Assembly: GCA_038751365.1 (NCBI GenBank)
Contig: JBCDGH010000008.1
Location: 1-39,098, forward strand
Direction: 5' to 3'
Source of the DNA: JBCDGH01 sp038751365
GTDB lineage: Bacteria; Patescibacteriota; JACMRA01
DNA length: 39,098 bases
Part shown: piece after piece, positions 29,491 to 38,895 of the stretch
Layout: each line of letters starts with the position of its first letter
Position numbering within the stretch: the first letter of the stretch is position 1
Program-made: the position numbers and the translations under genes
The notes under the pieces: generated by a model
The model's database searches: none
Told to the model about the DNA's origin: nothing
What the model saw: the letters and a program-made list of their open reading frames with translations, nothing else

Positions 29491-30678
29491 ATGGCCGACA
29501 TGTTTAATAGAGGTAAGGTTCATGTAAATGTAGGTACCATTGGACACGTAGACCATGGTAAAACTACCCTTACCGCCGCTATCACTACGCACGGAGCTGC
29601 TACTGGTAATTCTACTGCCCGTGGTTACGCTGATATAGATAATGCTCCTGAAGAAAAAGCGAGAGGTATTACGATTAATACAGCTCACGTTGAGTATGAG
29701 ACAGAGACAAGACACTATGCTCACGTAGATTGTCCTGGACACGCTGACTATGTAAAGAACATGATTACTGGAGCTGCTCAAATGGATGCTTCTATACTAG
29801 TAGTTGCAGCTACTGATGGTCCAATGCCTCAGACACGAGAACATATTCTGTTGGCAAGGCAGGTTGGTGTACCTAAGATTGTCGTGTTCCTTAACAAGTG
29901 TGACATGGTAGAAGACCAAGAGATGTTGGAGTTGGTAGAAGAAGAAATTAGAGACTTGCTTACCAAGTACGGTTTTGACGGTGCTAACACTCCGATAATT
30001 AAGGGTTCAGCTCTTAAAGCTCTTGAAGGAGACGAAACTTATAATGCCAAGATCCAAGAGTTGTTAGATACTTTAGACTCATATGTGGAAGATCCAGTAC
30101 GTGAAATTGACAAGCCATTGCTTATGGCAATTGAAGACGTGTTTACTATTACCGGAAGAGGTACAGTAGTCACTGGTAGAATTGAAAGAGGTGTTATTAA
30201 TCTTAATGATAGTGTAGAAATTGTAGGTCTTGGTGATACTCAGACTACAGTAGTCACTGGTATTGAGATGTTTAACAAGCAATTAGATAGAGGAGAAGCT
30301 GGCGATAATGCTGGAGTCTTGTTAAGAGGTATCAATAAGGATCAAGTAGAGAGAGGTCAAGTTCTAGCTAAACCAAAATCTATTACCCCTCATACTGAGT
30401 TTGAAGCCAAACTGTATGTGCTAACTAAAGAAGAGGGTGGTAGACATACACCTATCTTAGCAGGATACAAGCCTCAATTCTATATCAGAACAACCGATGT
30501 GACTGGATCAATTGCCTTTGCTGATTCGTCTAAGCAGATGATTTTACCTGGAGATATCGATGTAGAGATAAAGGTAGTACTAGAGAAGCCTGTTGCTTTA
30601 GAGGAAGGTATGAAGTTTGCGGTTAGAGAAGGAGGAAGAACTATTGGCGCTGGAGTAGTAGTCAAAGTAGTTAAGTAA
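29491..30678 (+). CDS. tuf: elongation factor Tu
   Basis: 395 aa, normal for EF-Tu, the GTPase that delivers aminoacyl-tRNA to the ribosome. G1 GHVDHGKTTL lies near residue 18, the switch I region has RGITINTAHVEYE, G3 is DCPGHADYVKNM, G4 is NKCD and G5 is GSAL. Domains 2 and 3 follow (GRGTVVTGRIERGVI and RTTDVTGSIAF). It stands alone, not in the usual str operon with fusA and rpsL/rpsG. It is leaderless in spite of the high expression expected, and a clear terminator follows. Confidence 0.99.
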   Translation: MADMFNRGKVHVNVGTIGHVDHGKTTLTAAITTHGAATGNSTARGYADIDNAPEEKARGITINTAHVEYETETRHYAHVDCPGHADYVKNMITGAAQMDASILVVAATDGPMPQTREHILLARQVGVPKIVVFLNKCDMVEDQEMLELVEEEIRDLLTKYGFDGANTPIIKGSALKALEGDETYNAKIQELLDTLDSYVEDPVREIDKPLLMAIEDVFTITGRGTVVTGRIERGVINLNDSVEIVGLGDTQTTVVTGIEMFNKQLDRGEAGDNAGVLLRGINKDQVERGQVLAKPKSITPHTEFEAKLYVLTKEEGGRHTPILAGYKPQFYIRTTDVTGSIAFADSSKQMILPGDIDVEIKVVLEKPVALEEGMKFAVREGGRTIGAGVVVKVVK

Positions 30679-30708
30679 AACCTTAACTTATCTAAGATTA
30701 TAGCAGAG

Positions 30709-30733
30709 TTACCCGTTGGGGTAATTTTGTTTT
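30709..30733 (+). terminator. Rho-independent terminator of tuf
   Basis: TTACCC (30709-30714), 4-nt loop, GGGTAA (30719-30724), then TTTTGTTTT. It lies 30 nt after the tuf stop. Confidence 0.88.
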
Positions 30734-30743
30734 GGATAGAAAA

Positions 30744-31493
30744 TTATTCGCAGCCAATACCGTTCTGATCAGGGTCTAGACCAGGAAATATGTAGAGTAT
30801 TTTTTTGTCTTTGATATTTTTGCTGAAGTCTTTACAATTAACTCTACCATCACCATTTTTGTCGTAAGTTAATTTTGTTTTATAATCTACTTTATTGTTG
30901 ATTAATTTACTCTTGGAAGATACTTGTTTTGTAGAGTTAGATGTCTTAATTTCATTTTTTCTGCTTTGATTTACCTGATTATTTAATTGAGTTGATTTAC
31001 TAATTGTAGATGTATCTTCTATGATAGCTGTGTTTACTGGTTGAGTTGGTTGAACTTCTTTATTTTTATTTAAGTTTGGGGTAGGTACGTTAGATACTTT
31101 TTCGGTTTGTGTTGTTACTTGGTTTTCGACTGTAGATGCGATTTCATTTTCTGAATCTATTCTTGGATTACGACTATTAGTAATGCCGGCAACTACACCG
31201 TTGTTGTCATTTATTATAGCTGGAGATAGGCTCTCAGTTAGAGAGAAGAAAGATAAGCATATTATAAAGCCTAAGGCTGATTGAACTGACGATCTTACTA
31301 CTTTGTTTGATATCTTTCTTTTAAAAAGACTTTTGATCCTATTACTTGATAAGATATACACCTGTGTGAGTGTAATGCCGACTAACCAGTATAATATATT
31401 GTTTGTTAAAAACAGTACCGAAATTATACCTAGAATTAAAATTAAAACTAAGTGCTTTCTCTTAAAAACCTTGTTATTACCTACTTCTTGCAT
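30744..31493 (-). CDS. membrane protein with C-terminal excalibur calcium-binding domain
   Basis: 249 aa. Hydrophobic helices lie near 15-31, 33-48 and 70-88. A Ser/Thr/Asn-rich extracellular linker covers ~100-205. The last ~40 residues form an excalibur-like domain: YDKNGDGRVNCKDF, then GLDPDQNGIGCE with the characteristic D-x-D-x-N-G-x-x-CE end and two cysteines. Excalibur domains bind Ca2+ and occur on extracellular or wall proteins. The upstream region has an extended -10 (TGGTATAAC at 31613-31605) giving a leader of ~105 nt. Another candidate TTGACA is closer. Function beyond calcium-binding surface protein is unknown. Confidence 0.8.
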   Translation of the reverse strand: MQEVGNNKVFKRKHLVLILILGIISVLFLTNNILYWLVGITLTQVYILSSNRIKSLFKRKISNKVVRSSVQSALGFIICLSFFSLTESLSPAIINDNNGVVAGITNSRNPRIDSENEIASTVENQVTTQTEKVSNVPTPNLNKNKEVQPTQPVNTAIIEDTSTISKSTQLNNQVNQSRKNEIKTSNSTKQVSSKSKLINNKVDYKTKLTYDKNGDGRVNCKDFSKNIKDKKILYIFPGLDPDQNGIGCE

Positions 31494-31604
31494 ATTTTTT
31501 AGAGAGTCTTAAAATAAATTAATTTTAAATAGTCTAAATTTAGAAATCTTGTCAATTTAAGTTAATTTAAGCTTTGACATAACATCGCAAAAATAAAAAG
31601 CTGA

Positions 31605-31613
31605 GTTATACCA
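31605..31613 (-). promoter_or_regulatory. extended -10 promoter, excalibur gene
   Basis: Minus-strand TGGTATAAC. It is part of the 14-nt block TTATACCAGTTTAC (31606-31619) also present at 2235-2248 in front of the mscS-like gene. The -35 is poor. Confidence 0.45.
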
Positions 31614-31698
31614 GTTTACACTCCTAACTTTCACGACTAATACTTTTAATAAGTAAGTAAATAACTTATTTACAAGTCTAGTTTAGGTAAAAGTTTGT

Positions 31699-31724
31699 GT
31701 AAGTTAACACGGGTATGGGTATAA
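31699..31724. repeat. 26-nt dispersed motif, copy 2
   Basis: GTAAGTTAACACGGGTATGG then G-TATAA, 25/26 identical to 2249-2274. The final TATAAC (31720-31725) may serve as -10 for the ATG at 31743. Confidence 0.6.
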
Positions 31725-31742
31725 CTAATCTTTTTGAAAAGA

Positions 31743-32729
31743 ATGTATACTAATTCAAATAGTTTCTTAGAAGGTAAATTTGTTGCTGCAGAAGATGAAA
31801 CAGCTAACGATACTAAGTATCATGTGTCACTAATTTCATACTCTTTAGTAGCTATATTCTGTTATTATCTTGGAGCCTTTCTTATTGTTTTTCTACGAAA
31901 TGATTTGAATGGGGCTATAGTCTCTGCTGCTCCTGACTATGATATATCATGGAAAATAGCTTTTGAGAATTTCCCACAACTTTTGAAGAATGTGTATGAT
32001 TCGTTTTTTGGGTATTTCTTCGCTTATAGTCAATTATATAATCGTAGCACAGCATTCTTAATACCCGTTGATATTGGTATAAAGCTAATTACTATATGCT
32101 ATTTTTTATTTTTTTGGATACCTTGGGATACTAATAGAGCTTTTAAATTAGGCTATTTTAATGAAGATTATCCTTATGTAAGTGATGATTATAAAGATGA
32201 AGTAGCAGAAAGTAAAAATAGACATACTAAAATTAAAAAAGTATCTAATAGTTTAGATAGTGAACCAAGCTTTGGTGATAACATGCAAGAAGAATCTAAA
32301 AAACCCCTTTCTCTATACCCTGAATATAATCTAAACCCTTACCTAAGAGCTCAAAAATTAAAATCTTTACCTCATAAGCAGCAATCTGCAGATATGCTAA
32401 TGCTTTCTCAAACTGAATCAAACCTTTTGGAGGCTGATCTTGAAGAGGACGAGGATGAGGAAGACTCTGGAATCTTGCCTTTTTCTGGAGTTCACAAGCC
32501 TTTAGAGGAGTTATATCAAAGATACGAAAAAGCTATTTATGATTTAATCAGAAAAAGAGTACTCCCGGGTTCGAATATTTTAATTGTTGGCTACTTCTCA
32601 ACCTTATTTATTGTAGACCTAGCAAATCCAATCACAGTAGTTTTATATATACTTGGAACTATGTCCATGTTTTGGTGTATGCAAAGCTTTCTACTTGTAA
32701 TTGACTATTTACAATTTCCGCCAGAATAG
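31743..32729 (+). CDS. polytopic membrane protein with acidic cytoplasmic region
   Basis: 328 aa from ATG 31743; an in-frame TTG 9 nt upstream is less likely. Hydrophobic segments lie near 28-50, 105-125 and two near the C-terminus (about 278-322). Between them lies a ~150-residue hydrophilic region with an acidic patch EADLEEDEDEEDSG. No family is recognised. It is divergent from the excalibur protein gene, with shared promoter motifs between them, which suggests joint regulation. It is followed after 56 nt by a 44-aa membrane protein. Confidence 0.7.
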   Translation: MYTNSNSFLEGKFVAAEDETANDTKYHVSLISYSLVAIFCYYLGAFLIVFLRNDLNGAIVSAAPDYDISWKIAFENFPQLLKNVYDSFFGYFFAYSQLYNRSTAFLIPVDIGIKLITICYFLFFWIPWDTNRAFKLGYFNEDYPYVSDDYKDEVAESKNRHTKIKKVSNSLDSEPSFGDNMQEESKKPLSLYPEYNLNPYLRAQKLKSLPHKQQSADMLMLSQTESNLLEADLEEDEDEEDSGILPFSGVHKPLEELYQRYEKAIYDLIRKRVLPGSNILIVGYFSTLFIVDLANPITVVLYILGTMSMFWCMQSFLLVIDYLQFPPE

Positions 32730-32785
32730 TATATACTGACTGGAATCCTCTTTTATTTCACTTAAGTCAAATTTGTTGTTACTAT

Positions 32786-32920
32786 ATGGATATTCTCGCA
32801 AGGTTCTTTGTTGTTTTTGGTTCTGCTTTTCTTAGTATTGGAGTAGTTTTGTTTTCTTTTCTTCGTAGAAAAATGTATCTAAATAGTAAGAAGAAAAAAC
32901 GTTTTTGGAGGAGAAAGTAG
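32786..32920 (+). CDS. 44-aa single-pass membrane protein with polybasic tail
   Basis: ATG 32786 to TAG 32918-32920. One helix (about 5-27, ARFFVVFGSAFLSIGVVLFS) precedes a strongly basic tail (KKKKRFWRRK). It is too small for most gene finders. It lies between the polytopic membrane protein and the convergent M1 aminopeptidase (2-nt gap), filling the space exactly. No family is recognised. The helix-plus-basic-tail layout matches the 47-aa protein ahead of pepF. Confidence 0.55.
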   Translation: MDILARFFVVFGSAFLSIGVVLFSFLRRKMYLNSKKKKRFWRRK

Positions 32921-32922
32921 AC

Positions 32923-35499
32923 TTATTTTTCGCTTGCCCTTCCTTCTAGCTCTTCGACTTTAGTTCTCAAATCTTGATTACTTTTTTTTAGTTCTTCGAG
33001 CTCTTGCTGCAGCTTGGCGATCCAGTCTTTAGAGGTTTGAGATCTTCGTTTTTTGTCTAGAATATCTTGGGCAAAGTTCTTTATTCGACCATACAAAGTT
33101 GTTTTAAAGATGTATTGAATAATTGGTTCAGCTTTTACGGAATCTATTTTAGACAGAGAATTTAAGACTGCTTTTTGGGAAATAATATATGTATCTTTAG
33201 AAGCGTTATCTAAAATTTCAACCACCTTACTGATTTCAGATTTGTCCTGCTGCTCTAATGCCGAGCCTAATGTTTGTAAAGCTGCCATCCTCAATTCTTG
33301 ACTTACTCCTAGTTTGGTATAACTGACCAATTCTTTGAGAGCTTCTTTAGACGAATTTAATTTGGATAGTCCATGAATGGCTCCAGCTCGTACTACATTA
33401 TTCCAGCCAGCCGGTTTATTAAGAATTTGTTTAAACAAAGTAATACCTTTTTCTATATATTCACCACTTAATTGATTGGCTAAAATACCTACTCCAATGA
33501 TTGCTGCTTGCTGTACAAAGTAACTTTCTTGTTGATTACTAGCAATGCTTTGTAGTTTTTTGAATACTTCAGGCGTATGAAAATTGCATAAGGATTTGAC
33601 TATTTGTTTGCGTACTCTAGGATCGGAATCATTTAGTGCATTTATCAAAGTTTCTACTGACTGGTTTAAATTAATTTTACCAATTTGAGTGGCGATTTCG
33701 GCTCTTACTCCCCAGAATTTGTCCTCTCTCAAACAAGTAGATAGATAGTTCAGAGTTACTAAGTTGTTTTTCTTGGCTAGTTCAGTAGCAGCAAATATTC
33801 TATTTACTGGGTTTGGGTCAAAGACTAACTGACTATGCAACTCTTTCACAGACATATTTAGCTCTACTGTTTTTAGATAATCGCTATGTGGGTCAAAACT
33901 AACAAAATCTGGCTTGCTATTAAATTTAAAAAAGTAATTCTGCTCTTTTTCAGTAACTAAAATGTCGCTCTTAACTGACTTTAAATTTTTTGACGACTCA
34001 TCTACAAATCTAAATTCTGTTGGGATTTTAAGGTTAAATAGCTGGCTGGCTTGCTCTTTATCACCTTTGGCTTGTTTTTGAATGATATTTAATTTAGCTA
34101 ACTTTGATTGATTATCCCAACTCAGGGTGACTTTAAATTCCGGATGACCACCTCTAAATACATATTGGTCAAATAAACGGCTGAGATTTTTTCCAGTAGA
34201 TTCTGCAATAGCTGACAAAAAAATATTTGTATCTACATTTCGGTGCTTGTAATTTTCTAAAAAGTATTTCAGGGCTTTAGCAAACATTGTGTCTCCCAAC
34301 TCCGCTCTGATCATGTTGTACACAAGACCTCCCTTTGAATAGCTATGCCGATCATAAAGATCTTCCGCATCCCGAAATAGATTTGTAACAATTGGTCGTC
34401 GATAGGCACTACTGTCTTCATCGAGGTATTCTCTAGTCTCTAATAACTTGTAATAGTTGAACTCGTCTTCACCTTTTTCATGGCGAGTCCATAAATACTC
34501 GCTGAATGTAGCTGCACCCTCTTTGATCCATAAGTGCGACCAGTGCTTAATAACTATATAGTCTCCGAACCATTGATGCGATAATTCGTGAGCTACTAGT
34601 ATCTCAGAAAAGTAATATTCCAAAATTGATTTTTCATCAGCTAAAGCCCTTTCAGTGTTAAAAGTAGCTGTAGTATTTTCCATACCTCCCCAGATATAAT
34701 CATGAATCCATACCTGGAAGTATTTTTTCCATGGATATTTTACCCCAAATTTTTGACTGAAAAATTCTATCATTCTTGGGGTTTTGCTACCATTTATTTT
34801 TAGTAGGTCAAGATTTTTGGGCTGACTATAGTAGCTGATTGGCAGATCTTGATATGTGTCTTTGACTTCTACAAATTCACCTGCTGTAAGAGCCATTAAA
34901 TAGCTGGGGTGAGGTAAGTCTTGTAGCCAATGATCAACTTTTCGATTGTTTTCAATTTTTTGGTTAACGAGTAGACCATTTGAGATGGTAGTAAATTCTT
35001 TCGGTACTTCTACTTTAATTTCGCTAGTACATATTTGTAATGGATAATCAAAGCAAGGATACCAATGCCTAGATTGTTCACTTTCACCTTGTGTCCAAAT
35101 CTGGGTTGGTTTGTTCGGATAAAATTCAGTAGGCTTTACAAAAACTAGTCCCATTTTTGGACCTCTGAGTATATATTCAATTTTAATCAGAATTTTTTGA
35201 TCTATTTTAGCAGTTTGTTCGAGGTATAGAAAGACTTGTCTGCCATCATATTCAAACTTTACTAGTTGATTATCAATGTAGGCACTTTCAATCTCCATAT
35301 CTATAGCATCAAGCACCAAAGTGTTCAAGTTTTCCTGTAAAATTTTTAGAGTTGTCTCTGCTGAACCATGTACGATTTCTGACTCAAAATCGACAACCAA
35401 ATCTAAAGCTATGTGCTTTACTTCTCCAACTCGATCTGGATTATAGTGAGGTCTGGAGTCAATTGGGGCAAATTTTTTTGGACTTGAGTTATAATTCAT
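32923..35499 (-). CDS. M1-family aminopeptidase with HEAT repeats
   Basis: 858 aa zinc aminopeptidase (aminopeptidase N-like), removing N-terminal residues from peptides. The beta-saddle N-terminal domain is followed by the exopeptidase motif GGMENT and the zinc site HELSHQWFGDYIVIKHWSHL near residue 303, with the third ligand Glu in WIKEG. From about residue 540 the region carries HEAT-like repeats (for example DSDPRVRKQIVKSL). The last ~35 residues are a predicted coiled coil (LQQELEELKKSNQDLRTKVE). There is no signal peptide, so it is cytoplasmic. The HEAT array resembles M1 enzymes of the TAF2/cold-active type. Confidence 0.93.
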   Translation of the reverse strand: MNYNSSPKKFAPIDSRPHYNPDRVGEVKHIALDLVVDFESEIVHGSAETTLKILQENLNTLVLDAIDMEIESAYIDNQLVKFEYDGRQVFLYLEQTAKIDQKILIKIEYILRGPKMGLVFVKPTEFYPNKPTQIWTQGESEQSRHWYPCFDYPLQICTSEIKVEVPKEFTTISNGLLVNQKIENNRKVDHWLQDLPHPSYLMALTAGEFVEVKDTYQDLPISYYSQPKNLDLLKINGSKTPRMIEFFSQKFGVKYPWKKYFQVWIHDYIWGGMENTTATFNTERALADEKSILEYYFSEILVAHELSHQWFGDYIVIKHWSHLWIKEGAATFSEYLWTRHEKGEDEFNYYKLLETREYLDEDSSAYRRPIVTNLFRDAEDLYDRHSYSKGGLVYNMIRAELGDTMFAKALKYFLENYKHRNVDTNIFLSAIAESTGKNLSRLFDQYVFRGGHPEFKVTLSWDNQSKLAKLNIIQKQAKGDKEQASQLFNLKIPTEFRFVDESSKNLKSVKSDILVTEKEQNYFFKFNSKPDFVSFDPHSDYLKTVELNMSVKELHSQLVFDPNPVNRIFAATELAKKNNLVTLNYLSTCLREDKFWGVRAEIATQIGKINLNQSVETLINALNDSDPRVRKQIVKSLCNFHTPEVFKKLQSIASNQQESYFVQQAAIIGVGILANQLSGEYIEKGITLFKQILNKPAGWNNVVRAGAIHGLSKLNSSKEALKELVSYTKLGVSQELRMAALQTLGSALEQQDKSEISKVVEILDNASKDTYIISQKAVLNSLSKIDSVKAEPIIQYIFKTTLYGRIKNFAQDILDKKRRSQTSKDWIAKLQQELEELKKSNQDLRTKVEELEGRASEK

Positions 35500-35570
35500 A
35501 AAAGATTACAATTACTTTTTCTAAAGTACTAAGTAGCTTTATTCTGAAGTATGTTATTAGTATGAAATTC

Positions 35571-35599
35571 TTGACAAGTGCCCGAAAATATCGCCTGCT
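35571..35599 (+). promoter_or_regulatory. -35 and putative promoter of pyrG
   Basis: Consensus TTGACA (35571-35576) lies 34 nt before the ATG at 35605, the spacing of leaderless genes here. The -10 at 35594-35599 (CCTGCT) is poor. An upstream GTG (35578) would fall inside the promoter and is rejected as start. Confidence 0.4.
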
Positions 35600-35604
35600 T
35601 GGGT

Positions 35605-37242
35605 ATGCCTAAATACATTTTTGTTACCGGAGGGGTAGTCTCAGGTCTAGGAAAAGGAATAACAAATGCTTCTGTGGGGTTGCTATTAAGATCAAGTGGA
35701 TTGAAGGTAGATGTAGTCAAGCTTGATCCGTATTTAAATATTGACCCTGGAACTATGTCACCATATGAACACGGTGAAGTCTATGTCTTAGCTGATGGTA
35801 GTGAAACAGATCTAGATCTTGGGCATTATGAAAGATTTTTAGACACTGAGCTTACAAGTACTGCATCTGTTACCTCTGGAAAGATATATAGTCGTATCTT
35901 GGATCAGGAAAGAGAAGGTAAGTTTCTTGGTAAAAATGTACAATTAATACCCCATGTAACCAGATATATCAAACACTGCTTTGTTAGAAACTCTGGTGTA
36001 GATGTTAGATTGATTGAAATTGGAGGCTCTACTGGAGATTATGAAGGCGATATTTTTTTAGAAAGTTTGAGAGAGTTTAAGTTAGAATTTGGAAAAGACT
36101 CTTTTCATATCCACTTGGGCTATATCCCTTTTTTGGAGTGTAGTGGTGAGTACAAAACTAAACCATTGCAAGTTTCTTTGCGTGAGTTGTCACGAAGCGG
36201 TCTGCAGCCTGACGTGATAGTCGCTCGCTATGCAAAGAGAGTTGATGTAGAACTTAGCTCAGAAAACTTACGTAAGTTAGCTATGTTTAGTAACTTACCA
36301 CCAGAGAATATTTTAGCTTTACCTGATTTAGATAGTATATATAAAGTACCTACTTATATTAAAAATCTCAAAATAGTTGATCTACTTTCTAAGTTTTTAG
36401 GTTACAGCTTACAGCCAAAACTACCTACGTTCTATCAGAAAATCGAAAAGAATAAGTTTAATAAATCTATTAAAATAGGTGTTGTAGCTAAGTATACCAA
36501 GCTAATAGACGCATATTTAAGCATCTTTGAGTCTTTGAAAATTGCCGGTATAGAGAATAGTATAAATGTGGATGTAGTGTTGATTGACTCAGAAAAGCTT
36601 GATGCTCAGGTAAAAAATGCGGAGTGGAGAAAGTTATACGAAGTAAAAGCTGTAATTGTCCCAGGAGGTTTTGGTGTTAGGGGTATGAATGGTAAAATCC
36701 AAGCTATTAAGTATTGCCGCGAAAATAGAATTCCTTATTTAGGCATATGTCTTGGTCTTCAGATGGCGGTAGTAGAGTTTGCTAGAAATGTATGTAAGTT
36801 GGATGCAGTTAGTTCAGAGATGTTTGAAAGTAGAGTAGATTTGGTAGGTAAAGACGTAATAATTGATTTGATGCCAGAGCAGTTTAAGACAGAACTTAAA
36901 GGTGGTACTATGCGCCTCGGTGTCTATGACTGCAATATTCAACAAGGCACACTCGCGCGTGATCTGTTTGGCTGTGATGTGGTTCAAGAAAGACATAGAC
37001 ATAGATTAGAAGTTCAGAACGAGTACCTACCGTTGCTTATTTCTAAAGGTATGATAGTTAGTGGTAAACATTTTAAAAGTAAAGACCGAGACGAGCATCT
37101 TGTGGAAATGATAGAGCTAAATCAAGAAGATCATCCATACTTTATAGCGACACAAAGTCATCCGGAGTTTTTGGGAAGACCTGGAACCCCTCACCCTTTA
37201 TTTGACGGTCTAATAAAAGCTTGCTTGAATCAGAAAGTATAA
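35605..37242 (+). CDS. pyrG: CTP synthase
   Basis: 545 aa, the family's usual length. It makes CTP from UTP, ATP and glutamine. The N-terminal synthetase domain starts with P-loop GGVVSGLGKG and contains KLDPYLNIDPGTMSPYEHGE and GGSTGDYEGDIF. The C-terminal class I glutaminase has PGGFGVRG, the nucleophile loop GICLGLQMAV and the terminal SHPE catalytic pair. Start at ATG 35605 gives the standard N-terminus MPKYIFVTGG. It is divergent from the M1 peptidase gene and followed 3 nt later by the AI-2E permease gene. Confidence 0.98.
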   Translation: MPKYIFVTGGVVSGLGKGITNASVGLLLRSSGLKVDVVKLDPYLNIDPGTMSPYEHGEVYVLADGSETDLDLGHYERFLDTELTSTASVTSGKIYSRILDQEREGKFLGKNVQLIPHVTRYIKHCFVRNSGVDVRLIEIGGSTGDYEGDIFLESLREFKLEFGKDSFHIHLGYIPFLECSGEYKTKPLQVSLRELSRSGLQPDVIVARYAKRVDVELSSENLRKLAMFSNLPPENILALPDLDSIYKVPTYIKNLKIVDLLSKFLGYSLQPKLPTFYQKIEKNKFNKSIKIGVVAKYTKLIDAYLSIFESLKIAGIENSINVDVVLIDSEKLDAQVKNAEWRKLYEVKAVIVPGGFGVRGMNGKIQAIKYCRENRIPYLGICLGLQMAVVEFARNVCKLDAVSSEMFESRVDLVGKDVIIDLMPEQFKTELKGGTMRLGVYDCNIQQGTLARDLFGCDVVQERHRHRLEVQNEYLPLLISKGMIVSGKHFKSKDRDEHLVEMIELNQEDHPYFIATQSHPEFLGRPGTPHPLFDGLIKACLNQKV

Positions 37243-37245
37243 GGT

Positions 37246-38373
37246 ATGTCAGCAAATATCGTCAGCAATAAGTGGTTTAATATAATCATACTTATTTTAG
37301 TTACTGCAACTTTTGTGGTGTTTAACTATCAGTTTAGGACAGCCTTACTAATGGGCTTTATTCTAGCTGTATTGACCTATCCTATATCCAATTTTGTAGG
37401 CAGACTTTCTACCAAATATCTCAAATCATACGCAAAACCTATCTCTATAATTTTGACAATGCTCTTAGTCACAGTTCTAAGCGTTCTATTTGTTAATTTT
37501 TTGGCAGGGCAATTAGTTAGAGAGATACCAAATTTGGTAAATGGTATACAAACTACTGTAAATAATCTACCTAACAACGAAAATTTCATAAATAACTTCC
37601 AAAGTTATGGACTTACAAAAGAATTCGTAGAGAGTAGAGTTAGTGAATTAAACAACTTTATTAGCTCAGGAGGTAATAGCTTTGGGGTTGATTTTCAGTA
37701 TTATTTAAACCAAGAGAATTTGAACGCTGCCTTAAATATTGGTCAACAGGCTTTTAACGTACTATTCAACCAAATAGTTTACCTAATATTGTTTTATCTA
37801 GCTTGGTATAACGCTCTGATGTATGGAGATAAGTGGTTGGAAGCGATTTTTATAGTACTTCCTTTCAAAAAACAGGAAAAAGAAGTAGTAACTAGAGATT
37901 TAGAGGTTGGAGTGCGCAATGTAATTTATGCGAATATATTATCAGGAATTATTCACACAGCAGTCTCTTTTGTAATGATGCTATTATTCGGGGTGGAAAA
38001 TATTTTTATTATCTCTCTTATTATTTTCTTAATAGGTTTTTTACCCGCTTCTCCATCAGAAATTGGTTATGCAATACCGATTGCCATAGTGTTTACCTCT
38101 AACCCCGCTGCAGCTATTATATTAGCAATTATTGCTGAGCTAGTTATACTGTGGACTAACTATTTATTTCTTCCGAAAATTATACTTGCTGGTAATGAGG
38201 GAAATCCATTATTTGTAGTTACAAGTGTTTTGGTAGGTCTAGAAATATTTGGTTTAATGGGTTTTTTGATTGGTCCTGTGATTATGATTTTTATAAATAC
38301 TTTAGCCCAGATACTTCTCAGGAGAATTAAGCAAGAAGATAAAATTATCTCAGCTAAGGAATTAGCAGCCTGA
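37246..38373 (+). CDS. AI-2E family transporter / permease
   Basis: 375 aa with about eight hydrophobic segments in the AI-2E/YhhT (PF01594) pattern: a paired helix start, an extracellular domain rich in Asn (~85-165), then a C-terminal helical cluster. It contains the family-like segment LIIFLIGFLPASPSEIGYAI and the end motif GLMGFLIGPVIMIFI. Members export AI-2, act as Na+/H+ antiporters or have unknown substrates. It starts 3 nt after pyrG and is very likely co-transcribed. It ends with TGA. Confidence 0.88.
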   Translation: MSANIVSNKWFNIIILILVTATFVVFNYQFRTALLMGFILAVLTYPISNFVGRLSTKYLKSYAKPISIILTMLLVTVLSVLFVNFLAGQLVREIPNLVNGIQTTVNNLPNNENFINNFQSYGLTKEFVESRVSELNNFISSGGNSFGVDFQYYLNQENLNAALNIGQQAFNVLFNQIVYLILFYLAWYNALMYGDKWLEAIFIVLPFKKQEKEVVTRDLEVGVRNVIYANILSGIIHTAVSFVMMLLFGVENIFIISLIIFLIGFLPASPSEIGYAIPIAIVFTSNPAAAIILAIIAELVILWTNYLFLPKIILAGNEGNPLFVVTSVLVGLEIFGLMGFLIGPVIMIFINTLAQILLRRIKQEDKIISAKELAA

Positions 38374-38391
38374 GGTTCTAAAATTATTTCT

Positions 38392-38889
38392 ATGGTTATA
38401 GTTCTGGACAATATTAGATCCGCCTGGAATGTAGGTGCTATTATGAGAACATGTGATGCTGTAGGAGCTAAATTAATTCTATTAGGTTATACACCAAAGC
38501 CAGAAGGTAGTACTCTCAAATTGATTAAAAAAACTGCTATAGGAGCTGAAGATACGGTAGAATGGGAATCTTATGATCACTATTGCCAAGTATTCTCAAA
38601 GTATAGCGATAAAACACATCTTGCTATAGAGATAGCCGACAATTGTACTAGTATTTTTGATTACTTACATCAGATTTCTAATACTTCTGATGCTCTAGAC
38701 ATATCAAATATCTTTTTGTGGTTTGGTAATGAAATTCATGGTCTAGAACAATCACTACTAGAAAAAACTGATAGAGTGTTATTTTTACCAATGCAAGGAT
38801 CTAAAGAAAGTCTTAATGTTGCTAGCTGTGTCTGTACCTGCACTTATTTATTCAGGTACGCTCTGTTTAAGGGCTCAATCAATAAATAA
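38392..38889 (+). CDS. SpoU/TrmH-family RNA 2'-O-methyltransferase
   Basis: 165 aa, a minimal SPOUT enzyme about the size of TrmL. Three family motifs are clear: motif 1 DNIRSAWNVGAIMRTCDA (residues 6-23, with the catalytic Arg), motif 2 WFGNEIHGLE, and motif 3 LPMQGSKESLNVA, which form the trefoil knot that binds SAM. It methylates a ribose in tRNA or rRNA; TrmL-type tRNA modification is most likely given the length, but the target is not certain. It follows the permease by 18 nt and may be in the pyrG operon. Confidence 0.93.
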   Translation: MVIVLDNIRSAWNVGAIMRTCDAVGAKLILLGYTPKPEGSTLKLIKKTAIGAEDTVEWESYDHYCQVFSKYSDKTHLAIEIADNCTSIFDYLHQISNTSDALDISNIFLWFGNEIHGLEQSLLEKTDRVLFLPMQGSKESLNVASCVCTCTYLFRYALFKGSINK

Positions 38890-38895
38890 TCAAAA

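Noticed and set aside
29473..29781. Long open frame antisense to tuf
   Set aside because: Caused by the biased codon use of tuf on the opposite strand; the product is low complexity and has no family likeness.
35578..35604. GTG start adding nine residues to CTP synthase
   Set aside because: It directly follows the TTGACA box, and homologues begin at MPKYIFVTGG.
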